Assembly: GCF_026914265.1 (NCBI RefSeq) | Contig: NC_069126.1 | Location: 42,612,522-42,676,521 of the forward strand | DNA from: Mya arenaria | Lineage: Eukaryota; Mollusca; Bivalvia; Myida; Myidae | Reading direction: 5' to 3' | Length of the DNA: 64,000 nt | In this document: piece by piece, positions 33,801-46,900 of the stretch | Layout of the letters: each line of letters begins with the position of its first letter | Position numbering within the stretch: the stretch's first letter is position 1 | The notes under the pieces: generated by a model | Told to the model about the DNA's origin: nothing | Database searches by the model: none | What the model saw: the letters and a program-made list of their open reading frames with translations, nothing else | Position numbers and translations under genes: made by a program

Positions 33801-36800
33801 CATGCGCGAATTGCTAAATACTACGATACTATAACAAAGCAATTGCTTTAACTGAAAATTCGGCATTTCGATTTCATCAAATGCTTTTAAAATTATGGAA
33901 TCAGAATCTGTCGGGCGATCAAAATGGCAGCGATATGAGTATAAGACAAAACTATAAAGACATGTTGCACAACGTTTGTTGACGCCATTAAATGTAAAAT
34001 TAAATAAAGATAAGGTGTAAGATAAAGCCGATGGAGGTGTGGGGTAGGAGGATGGAGGTACATGTAATGCACCAGTCAATTGTAACCACGGTCCCCAAGG
34101 TGCGGGGAATAGCGGGGACTTTGACTTCCGGTCCAGCCAAGCCCGGGCAAAATCCCCGCCCTGGGGACGAACCGTCGGTAAAACCCCCGCCAAATGCCCC
34201 CGCACTACAGGGACTCTAGGTAAGGCCCATTCTCCTCTATATTTGGGGCGAAGACAAAACCACCGCATTCACTCGGCACTGCGGGGCCACCTGGCAGGTA
34301 AAAACGCGGCCCATTTCCCCGGCTATCCCCGGTATACCCCCGGACCTTGGGGGGGGGGGGGCGTGGTTGCAAGTGACTGGTGCATAAAGTAACCCCGCGA
34401 AGACTTAAGTGCCCTTTTAAAAGTTGACTTCAAAGACAATATTTGAGCATATATCAACATTTGTTGAATGGTTCCTGCCGTCAGTATCTTAGTTTAAAAT
34501 AATTCAAATGAATTGCCAGACTTTATTCGATCAAAAATTTTATTTTACAAAACATGGGCGAGTCCCTTGAAATTGCCTTTAGTGTTATAGTTTTAAATCA
34601 CTTACGATATAAAATTAATGTACTCAAATTCTTAACGAAAATAAATATTGACAGTGATATAAAGGTCGTGGCTTTTACGAGCAAATATCGATGTTTATAA
34701 GCTGTTGATATTTCATGTATAATTACGACAAGAGTCTCAATCACCAAGCCTTAGCGAAAACATGTCGAAAGAGTTTTGTTTTTCTGAAACAATAAGTAAT
34801 AAAACACTGCATTTTAGCGCATGTATTGAGTATTCGGTGGAGGTTTGGTGCGCCAACTCCCCGAAAATTGACAAAGTTAACATTTTTTTATCATTGTTGA
34901 AGACTTTGTATAATGCATCACACAATAATGTACCATTACAGGCTAACTATAGCCAAACATTTCTCGGGAGTGGACTCCAAAAATAATGACACACACTTTA
35001 ATCAAGTATTTTGGGTTATGTGTGAAGCGTCGTATTCCCGAAATTACACCCCCTCTAGCTCGACACTATAGATCCGTCCCTTATTTCCAAGCAGACTCTT
35101 ATTATAATTGTTTGAAATATATTGGTTTCACAATACAACATTTTAAAGGAATTGTTACCAGTGAGTCATCGAATACCCCCCCCCCTTCAGGTTGTGAGCG
35201 GCATATCATTTAAAACTTCCTTTATTTAGTGGGAGCGGGGACGGGTTGGGTTGTGGGAAATTCCCCTATTACAGCCGCCTTACGTCATTTCCTGATACCA
35301 ACCCGACGATACTATTGGCTGCATCCACTTTATTGGTCAGTTATTAAAAAAGAAATCCGATTAGCTACATCGTTCTTACATCCAATTAAGACCAATATTA
35401 AAAACCACACCAGAACACTAAACACTACTTGAGCTCAGACTGTTGTGGAAATCTCCGCTATGGGTACAAATCCCGATTCAAGTACTTTCGCTCTAGATTT
35501 TTCTTCTCAGAAGCAAATGTACGCAGCTACTTACTGCTATTAGACATAAAAGTAGTGTCGGTGAGTACGTTAACAAATCATGCAACTCGCATACTGTTCA
35601 AATATATTATTCGAGCTAAGGCGGGACACTTAAATAAAACCATCAAATTATAAAAACTTAACTGAGATTTTATGATAGGTCTTACTGAATTCAGAACATC
35701 GTTTTTTTATGTGCTGCAGTTCTCCTTATTATAAAATGAATTAATTATTTATGATAAACCACACAGAAAGATTTAATGATACTAGGTAAGAACTTTGAGC
35801 TATATTTTCCTAATATGAGTTTATTTTTCATGATATTTAAAGTGTTCTTGTATATTTAACTACTCTCTGATTTACTATAAACGTCGTCAAATTTTGCTCT
35901 TTTACGGAACTGATATACATAAATGATATGACAATAATCCCCATGCAAGCTATTGAACCTATTTGATTTTGTTTACAAAAGTCCATAAATTAATAAATCC
36001 AAGCACTTTAAGTACATTAACCCCTTTAACTGGACGTATAAGTCTGATCTCAAGTGGAAAATCAAGTGCTTTATCGTAAATCCGCAATCAAAAAACCGCA
36101 AAATTAATTCGTAAAGAAAGATTAATACTTTGTAATTAGTGTTAAGGACTGTTCAGTTGATTTATAACGGCTGTGGGGATATCATATAAAATATATCTTA
36201 ATATTTGATGACGCTTATAAACAAAAAGTCTTTCACCACGATTTCCCCTATTGAGTATAAGTAATGTCACGTTTATATGATGAAATTGTCGAGCGCTTCC
36301 CCCAACATTCTTCGAAAGTGGTCAAGCATGTCCGTTAACTAACTTGCACTTTTACTCCCAAAAAAGATTTACCACAATTAATCACATTTTTTTAATATTC
36401 CAAAAAGGATAATTAAATGTCGAAACAAATTGTTCTTATGAAGGATACCGAGTTTAATTAGAAAGAAATCAGCATAAAATACAGTATTTCTTCCTTATGA
36501 GACTTTAGTAGACCACAGTAAATCTTTTAGCATTCACCAATCATTTTATATGTTTGGGCATTCTGCTAATAAAAACACAGTTACAATCTAGTTATCAGAT
36601 TATTTTTTTTCCATAAATGCATTATTTAGTAAGAAGCTGAAGTTTTATCTGTCAAAATTGATGTTTTTCATACATGTGTATGTATTCATTTTGAATAAGA
36701 GCGTCACTTTAAAAGAAAAGTAAACTTATTGCATCTGAAACTATTTCTACTGAGCATACCATACAAAAAGTGTATACTTTTTAGCTTTTTGGCTAAAAGG

Positions 36801-39800
36801 TTATGGAAGGGTACTGGACCCTATTCTTTTTGTAGCACCCTAAAGCCCTCATGGGGACCAGTAATATTCACCCTTCTGTCATCATAGAATTATATGCTTA
36901 CGGTCATAAACTATTTCTTCTGTTTTGATTGAAACTTAAATAAAAATGATTATGATAAATTTCATATAAGCTTGACATTTTTTGCCAGTTAAAAACCTAA
37001 TATTACTTCAATTAAGCATACTTCTTAACATGTCTTTAAAGTTGAAATTCTTCAAAGCCCGACACAATGTACCCATTTTTCGCTTTGCTGCAGCACCATG
37101 TGTGTGTTTTTAAACCTGGTTAAAACACTATGTGTTCATTGAAAGCCCCCAATATTTCACGTTGTCAAAGCTAATTAATATGTATTCCGCCTCCTACCCC
37201 ACCCTCATACTTGTTTAAATAGTTTAAGCAAATGCTATGCAAAATGTTCTAGTTTTCATTTTCCATTGACGCACTTCATATATATTTCTAATTGGGTTCA
37301 ACTTACTTAAACCTTGCTTCAGTTTGTTTAAAGCTGCACTCTCACAGATTTACCATTTTTACAACTTTTTTATTTTTTGTCTTGGAAAGAGCAAATTTTT
37401 GCGTAAATATCTGCAAACCAATAATAAAAGAGTGCTGACAAAAAATCAGATCGCAGATTTTTATAATTCCGTTCGAAAAATAATATTTTATGGCTTACTA
37501 ACGGTTTAAGAAAACTGCATAATCATCAATTTTTGAACTTAAATATAAAAATCTGCGATCTTATTTTTTGTCAGCGGTCTTATATAACTGGTTTTCATGG
37601 AATTCGCAAAGATTGGCCTGTTCCAGGACATTAAATAAAAACAGTTGTCCAAACGTTCTATATGTGAGAATGCAGCTTTAAATTAAGCATACTTCTTAAC
37701 AAATTCAAATTCTTCACAGCCCGACGCAATGTGCCCATTTTTCGCTTTGCTGCAGCACCATGTTTTTTTTTTAAAAAACCTGGTTAAAACCCTATTTTTT
37801 CATTGAAAACCCCCACCCTTTCCCGTTGTCAAAGCTAATTAATATGTATTCCGCCTCCTACCCCACCCTCATACTTGTTTAAATAGCTTAAACAAATGTT
37901 ATGCAAACTGATCTACTTTTCATTTTTCACTGACGCACTTCATAGATAGTTCTAATTGGGTTCAACTTACTAAAACCTTGCTTAAATTTGTTGAAGAGAA
38001 CTTTATCTACTTTTATTTATACCACTTAACGAATGATGCCAAACATTTGATAAATATTTATTTTATGTAAATTACTGAATTTCAAGGTAAAGTCAAACTA
38101 TCGATCCGTTTGAAACTTCCATGGAAAACAATCATTAATGCAGATGCTTATTGGAGAATCGATACGGACTGCACCGATTCGGAAGTGCATACTCATTGTA
38201 ACATGCCGTATTTCTTTTAATTGACTCATGACAGTGAATCAAAGCATGGTTATGCTATCTCAGACCATTGGTTACTTTCCGTATTAATCGGGTTTGAAGC
38301 TGAATGGTTTGTAATTTAAAACATACATTCTGAACATGCTGGAGATCTAAAAACGACAGTAGCATGATACGGGATAAGAAAACGACAGTAGCATGATACG
38401 GGATCAGAAAACGACAGTAGCGTGATATGGGATCATTAAACGACATTAGCATAATACGGGATCGGAATACGACACTAGTATGATACGGGATCAGAAAACG
38501 TCAGTAGCATGATACGGGATAAGAAAACGACAGTAGCATGATACGGGATAAGAAAACGACAGTAGCATGATACGGGATCAGAAAACGACAGAAGCATGAT
38601 ACGGGATAAGAAAACGACAGTAGCATGATACGGGATAAGAAAACGACAGTAGCATGATACGGGATAAGAAAACGACAGTAACATGATATGGGATCATTAA
38701 ACGACTGTAGCATAATACGGGATCGGAATACGACACTAGTATGATACGGGATCAGAAAACGACAGTAACATGATATGGGATCATTAAACGACATTAGCAT
38801 AATACGGGATCGGAATACGACACTAGTATGATACGGGATCAGAAAACGACACTAGCATGATACGGGATCAGAAAACGACGGTAGCATGATACGGGATCAG
38901 AAAACGACACTAGCATTATACGGGATCAGAAAACGACAGTAGCATGATACGGGATCAGAAAACGACACTAGTATTATACGGGATCAGAAAACGATACTAG
39001 CATGATACGGAATCAGAAAACGACACTAGCATGATACGGGATCAGAAATCGATATTATCATGATACGGAATAAGAAAACGACACTAGCATGATACGGGAT
39101 CGGAATACGACACTAGTATGATACGGGATCAGAAAACGACAGTAGCATGATACGGGATCAGAAAACGACAGTAGCATAATACGGGATCAGAAAACAAATC
39201 TTACTTGATCTTCTGTTTTGTTTACATTTTCACCGCATTGTTTGTACACCTTAACCGCATAAGGTCACTCCGTCGAATACACAGTGGTTACGTTCAACTA
39301 ATATACATGTATAGTTTTTTTTATCTAACTTTATTTAATGTGTAATACACATGGAACCTTCCTATCATATATAGTGTAGAGGTCATGAAGCACTAAAAAT
39401 CAGTGTTTTTGCGTACAAATTGGTCAATTGTCTAAAGGAAATATAGGGAATTTATTAAGTAATCTGTGAACAATACTTGCACCATAAGGGATCAACAAAA
39501 TGAATTCGTTTCAGTATTTAGTTTATAAAAACATTAATAAAGCAAAAATAAAGAATAACCTTCTAAGCGCTTTTTACCAGCAAGAGTGCATGTGCAAATC
39601 GCTAAATTACTAACGTTCCAAACCAATTTTTGACTTAAAAGAACTTTAAGTCTAATTCCGACTTCGTGTGTAATGAAATCATTATCCATCCGTTGATCCA
39701 CTTGGGGAAGACATGAACGTTAACATTAAACAAATGAATTAACTTGTGTAAAATGCGGATCACCACGAAAAAACTGTAGAGAAAGCGGTACCTGAAATGG

Positions 39801-40505
39801 CAGAATTCAATAAACAATATCATAAGTTTGTGTAAAATGCGGACCACCACGAATAAACAGTAAAGTAAGTGAATACCGACAGGGCAGAATGCACTAAACA
39901 ATAGTATTAGCTCGTGTAAAATGCGGATCACCTAGAATAAACGTTAGAGAGGGTGGTTACCGACTTGACAGAATGCAATTAACAAATTTATTAGCGTGTG
40001 TAAGATGCGGATCACCACAACTAAACGGTAGGGAAAGCGTAATGATTTCTCTGTTATGTAATACCGACTGAAAATAAAATTTGGTTTGATTTGATTTGGT
40101 ATCCGACAGGGCAGAATGCACTAAACAATATTGTTAGCGTGTGTAAAATGCGGATCACCACGAATGAACCACAAATAAAAGGTACAGAAAGCGGTAACCG
40201 ACTTGGAAGAATGCACTTTTAAGAATATGGTTTTAATTTATGAATGTTTTCGTCTAAACAACGATTTAATTAACAAACTCGAATATCAGTGCATTTAGTT
40301 GAAATGCAAATGAAACTGCATGCATATTCAAAGTATATACCACAGTTTATTTCTTATACCGTTATAAAAAAAACAACCGTCTCCATTATCAACAACAACA
40401 ATGACAACCATATAAAAAACAACAGCGGCAGCAACAACAGCAGCATGAAATCAAAACCACAACTAAAATTGACAAAAATAATAACAGCAGGATTAACACC
40501 AAAGC

Positions 40506-40568
<63 letters not shown>

Positions 40569-40583
40569 TATCATCATAATTAT

Positions 40584-40664
<81 letters not shown>

Positions 40665-40718
40665 AACCACCACAACCATCACCACCACCACCACCACCAC
40701 CACCATCATCATCACCAC

Positions 40719-40769
<51 letters not shown>

Positions 40770-40810
40770 ATGATCATCACCACCACCACCACAACCACCA
40801 CCACAACCAC

Positions 40811-40859
<49 letters not shown>

Positions 40860-40860
40860 G

Positions 40861-40923
<63 letters not shown>

Positions 40924-43900
40924 CACACACAACAATTATCAAAACTACTACAAACAACGACAACAACTATTTAAAAAAGTCAAAAAGCTTATTTATAATT
41001 TGAACACGGTATTCTATGATATACATGTATATAATTTAAAGCAATGTCCTGAAATATCTATAAATATTTATTATGTACTATAACTCTACTACACTTCAGG
41101 AAAATAAATCAAACCATAAAATTAGCTTAGCAAATTTATTTAAGTTAAGTGATAAAACACGCCATTTGCCTTGTTAATAAAGAAACATTGATGCAGTTAT
41201 AGGTAAACATATATTTGATTTTAGCTCAATAGCGGTAATAAATTTTGAATTCAAGATTTATTTCGGTAGCCAAGTTTCACAAACATGGACAGTTCATTTC
41301 GAGGTGTTATGTTTGTACACTGCTTAGTGTACTTATACTTTTGTGAGACGTTTGACATATTTATAGATGTACTTTATGATTCAACTTCCACACCTGTTAA
41401 ACATTTTCCGAATAACAAATGAAAAAAAAAACGACACTGTATTCTATTTTGGTTAAGAAGTGTTTAATTAAATCAACTTGAAGTGACAGACAGAAAGAAA
41501 CCCAGATATTTAGTCTGGTATGCAGGCAGCGTGCAAGCCAAACAGACGGACGGGTATTAAACAGGCAGGCAGGCAAATTCTGAAAACATACATCCATTTT
41601 TTTCTTTATAGCAACGGCCAATTGTAAAAGTGACTGAAAGCTCTTTAATTTCAAATGGTAGAACTAAAAGTCAGGGTTAAATTTGAAAGCATCTTCCAGC
41701 CTGAGGCAAGTTTCTGTTGTCTGTGTCGTGGTTTTTGGTATCACCATTCTGTCCGCAATGGATTAATCAAGATAATAAAATAAATAATTTATTTTGTTAA
41801 TATCAATTACGTTAATATACCCAACGTTTCCAGGCAATTAAATCGCTTAACGGCCTTCAGTGAGTACCACGCTTATGCACCAGTCAATTGTAACCACGCC
41901 CCCCCCCCCGCCCCGGGTCCGGGGAATAGCGGGGACTTTGACTTTCGGTCCAGCCGTGGTTACAATTGACTGGTGCATTATTTGTTAAGATTTACATCTT
42001 AAAATAGATGACGCCATGATTTGGTTCCCCGCCTGCTGGAAACTGGTTAAAATCCAATTACTTAAAACGTAGTATAAGATTATAAATACATACCGATTTG
42101 ACCTAAACGGCAGCTGAAACTTAAAGCTACTGCAATGATAGCTATTAATCACAATTTCTTACATATTCTGTCAAAAACATGATATATTAGTTCGCCACAG
42201 CCCGATACGATGGGCCGATTATTCAGACCTCTGTTAAAGTTAACAACATGATTAAGAACAACGTTGTTAACTTTCAAACTTGAACTATTTCGTGATGTTC
42301 TCATATACTTAAAAAAGAACAAGTACAGCTCCAATATGTGTCTATGATCGTGTTAGAAATACAGTTGAACCCCGTTGGCTCGAACATGCTTGGCTCGATA
42401 TTCTTGTTTGCTCGAGCTCGATGTATTAGACCGATTTTTTATACTGACGGTAAGCATTCTCGCTTGGCTCGAGTTCCCCAAGACTCAAGGTATATGCTCC
42501 AGCCAACGAGGTATGACATCACTGCAGATCAAAAGAGCATCTATTTAACTTACAGAGCAATGAATACTTTAAAGCTGCACTCTCACAGATATACCATTTT
42601 TACATTTTTTTTATTTTTTTGTCTTGGAAAGAGCAAATTTTTGCGTAAATATCTGCAAACCAATGATATAAGATTGCTGACAAAAAATCAGATCGTAGAT
42701 TTTCATATTTCCGTTCGAAAATAATGTTTTATGGCTTAAACCGTTACTGACGGTTTAGGAAAAATGCATAAAACATCAATTTTTTAACTTAAATGTAAAA
42801 TTCTGCGATCTATTTTTTGTCAGCAGTCTTATATAACTGGTTTCCATGGATTTTTGCAAAAAAATGGCTCGTTCCAAGACAAAAAATAAAACAGTTGTCA
42901 AAACCTTCAATCTGTGAGAGTGCAGCTATAAAGTTAACATTCATGTTGTTAACCGAGTTGTTAACTTTTACTTATATTTTAACATTCGGCCCAATGTACT
43001 CTTTTTACCTTTATCCCATTTTCTGCACTGACCTTCCCTTTTTAAAATCCGCTAAAACCTCTATAATTACAGACTAACCGTGGTTTGTTTAATTTATGCA
43101 ACCAGATATAAGATTGACGGGCTATATTTGTTTAATACACATCAAATATGTGAACAGTATAGCAATGCTTTTGGCGTGTTGAAGGTGCAAATATTAACGT
43201 CATGTACATAACTATATACACCTAATGACATTGACTGATTAAATATGTTATAGTTCATATCTGTTAAATTTTCGTCTGAACTATTGCATGACTTCAACAT
43301 AATAAGTAGACAACATATCGATTTTCTATCAATCGGAACTCCTCGGCCATTTTCTGGCGAAAACAACCGCGGATGTATATGGACAGTTTACACTGTCATA
43401 ACTATTTACATTTAGTCGATTTTCAAAGCTTTATTTTTATTTTTGAAAAATTCAACACGAATTTTTTTCTCGGACTTGAATTTAAATAAAAGCAACAATG
43501 TTTGTTACACGAACAATATTTAAACGAAAACAAAAAGAAAAGGGTCCAAATGATAATTGCATATGATTTATTTTTTTGAAAAATGGTTCTTTTTTTTAAA
43601 ATGAGCATTGTTAAAAATGTATAGAAATAATAACAAGGTTGAACAGTTACTTTAAGTAGCTTTATGAATACAGTTCCTTGAATACATCGCCAGTGTGTGT
43701 ATACCACGTGATAAATTGCGTCATAAATGCTACGTCGGAAGGCAATATTTTGATTTGAAAAAAGACTTTAAACAAACATATCTTCACTATTTATTTACCA
43801 TTTTAAATGAAACATAGCGCAGTCTACGCAGCTTACGGAGCCCTGCCTTCGGTCTTTTACCAGAGATTGATTGAGAGTTAAGTTTCTTCGTACACTTCGA

Positions 43901-46900
43901 CAAAACTTTTCTCAAAACGACCGTCTGACGGAGCACTGTCAAAACATTATTTTGGATACAGGTTTGTCTAAGTGTTTGGTGAAACTTATCACCCTATCGA
44001 GCTCCGGTAATAAAACAAATGTGGGGCTCTTTAAGCGGCATAGACTGCCCTTTGTTTCATTTAAAATGGTGTAGTATAAGAAAAGTAATCTTTGTTTTAA
44101 GTCTTCATTTTAAGCAAAATATTGCCTCACGACGTTGCAACTATGACGTAATTTATCACGTGGTATACACACACTAATCGCATCTGACCGAATCGTGCAA
44201 TATCGAATTTACTTCAGGATTTTGAAGTTATACAGCCCTACAGATCCACCGACTATCTTAAGATTCCCTATTTATTACAAAAATACAAGATTTTGAATAA
44301 TTCTTTTATTTAGTAACAGGCTCTTGTCTATGCAGATAATAAATAAACATTTAATTGTTTAGTTTTTGTTTACAACGCTGGTTTATGTATTCTTAAATTT
44401 CTAATTCATCATTTATATCGTAAACTTAAAAAAACGACTGTATTTTTTTTTCTTTTTTTTTGATAATATATTTTTTTTATGATATGAATGCTTGGTCGCT
44501 AGGCGAAAGAACAGAGTCACAGAACGCTAAACAAAATTAATACTAAGTTTTGGCACGTTTTTTTTTTCAAGACGTGACATTTGATTAAACATAATGTAGC
44601 TACAAAGTTTGTCTTTTAATAATTATAAGACCTGTATTTGCGATAATGTTTTATTCAATGTGTTGCAGTTCATCTATTAAATTGCATATTAACAAGGTGT
44701 TATAGATCTCAATTGGTAATATTAATTAAACACATGTATGCAATATTGGGTTAAAATAGAATAAAATGCATGCTCGAAAGAAGAGTAGAGTAAAGCGTCT
44801 TTCATCTGCATGCTACAAGTATTTGTTAAATATTTCAAGCATATAATTTCTAATTCATAATAATTTCAAAAATTAGTCCGTGTCATCCGCAACATCGGTC
44901 ATGATTGAATATTGATGAAAGCCATTTGTTTGGTGCATGAAAAGAGCATTATGTAGCTATTTTAGGGTTTATTTCACAGCGCTGTGATATTTTGTATCCT
45001 AACACCAGGAATTTGCAATATCAAAATTTATATAGTTTAGCACCAGAGGAAAAATAACGAGTGTTTAACAATTTATCGATTTAGCGCAAATAGTTTTAAA
45101 TAAATGCTTAAGAAAGCATTTTAAGATACAATTCAAGTCGATGCAGGTAGTTCAAGAACTAGTCGAGTTAGCAAGTATAGACTTTTTAAATGAACGGTTG
45201 TCGAAGTGGATGGAAATTAGAGCAGTTTTTCGTAAAGTTATTTTTTTTACTTGGAGTTTAACAATTTATCGAATTTACAAATAAAGACGCTTAAAAAGGG
45301 CAAATTATTTATATTATAAAATTCAATGAATAGAATGACAGTTTTGTGTTTATCGTATCTTATTATATATTTGACTGCCCAAAGACGAGATTCCCTCAAT
45401 TTATCGAAGTCACAAATCAAAATATTCAATAGGCCATTAAAGCTGCACTCTCACAGATTGAACGTTTTGACAACTTTTTTATTTGTTGCCTTTGAACGAG
45501 CCAATTTTTGCGAAACTCTATGGAAGCCAGTTATTTAAGACTGCTGACAATAAATCAGAACTCAGATTTTGATATCTAAGTCCAAAAATTGATGTTATAT
45601 GCATTTTTCTTAAACCGTTAGTAACGGTTTAAGCCATAACTCATTATTTTTCGAACGGAATTAAAAAATCTACTATCTGACTTTTTGTCAGCAATCTTAT
45701 ATAATTGGTTTTCAGATATTTACGCAAAAATTTGCTCTTTCCAAGACAAAAAATAAAGTTGATAAAATGGTCAATCTGTGAGAGTGCAGCTTTAAGGTGC
45801 GCAATGTTACTCGAGGAAAATGATGACAGTTTCTGATCATTCTTTTAAACTCTGCTGAGAGTTCAAGAATTTCACAAATTAACACATGTAAAAGGCTTTA
45901 ATTTGCAGTTAGGGTTTTCATGTACAATACAGCTTGATAATGATGAACATTTTCTCGTAAAGATATTGCAAAAACTTTTTAAGTATATTTATTATGTATC
46001 ATACCGCCCCAAACATTGCTACGTATGGAAGCGTATATCGTATATACTGATTATGCGATAATGTAGTCAGGTCGACTTGCGGTTAAGTCGATAAGTGTTA
46101 TTCATACGCGCTTCCATAGATACGTGTTACATAAAGCTTATATGTTAAATGGTTTTGAATGCCTTCGGTTACTTTAATCTTTTAAAGCTGCATTATGGAG
46201 CACATACTGGTTGATATTGTTGTCAGGTAAAAGAACGACCAATCGCCTTTTTCTCAGACAAAAAAAAACACAAACAGTTAAGAATCTTTTACATTGTTCC
46301 TAATTTACAGTAATTGATTTAAAAGAATGAAATCAAAATTAATTCTGCTATGTTTTCGCTAGGTAGCCCCGTTCTGGTAAACATAATGTGACGTTATGAA
46401 TGTGTTCTCTCTTTGGTCGGCGCGTTGTTTTCTTTTTTATCGCGCAAAGGGGGATACATTGCCTATTTGGTGATATGAAACAGCGACATTTGTACTAATC
46501 TGGATAAATAAAGATGTTCCGCCCCCTTTGAGCTGGACAAGAGTCAAAACTCACTATATGGAAGTCGCTGGGACCCCGGGAAATACTTCGAGATAACGAA
46601 CAATCAATGTAAACGAAACACAAAACATGTCTAACTAAACCAAACACATTCGAAAACAGTTCGATATAACCAGAATATCGAGATAACAGACTTCGACATA
46701 GCGAGTTTAAACTATATTATAAAGAGTAGCCCCAGGATTGAGTGGGGTGGGGCGGGGGTATCTAATGTTACCATTGAGAAAGAGCCACCGCTGGTCTTCA
46801 ATTTTTAATTAAAAGTTTGAAAACAATATTTCAAACGAATTAATAAATATCTTAGATTTGAGAAATAACACTTATACATATCGAATCTACCTGTCGTATT

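Noticed and set aside
33588..34268. Minus-strand open frame of 226 codons
   Set aside because: Its first third lies in the GC-rich interior of the Harbinger-like MITE, which is also open in the copy at 8630-8856; the rest has no recognisable domain.
34762..35653. Several plus-strand frames of 60-75 codons
   Set aside because: No domain, no consistent splice sites, and they lie within the long intron of the CNBD2-like gene.
38255..38800. Minus-strand cyclic open frames (CRFLIPYHATVVFLS-type)
   Set aside because: Produced by the 29-bp minisatellite.
40389..41003. Poly-Asp/Met and poly-Ser/Ile/Thr open frames
   Set aside because: (ATC)n microsatellite translation in different frames.
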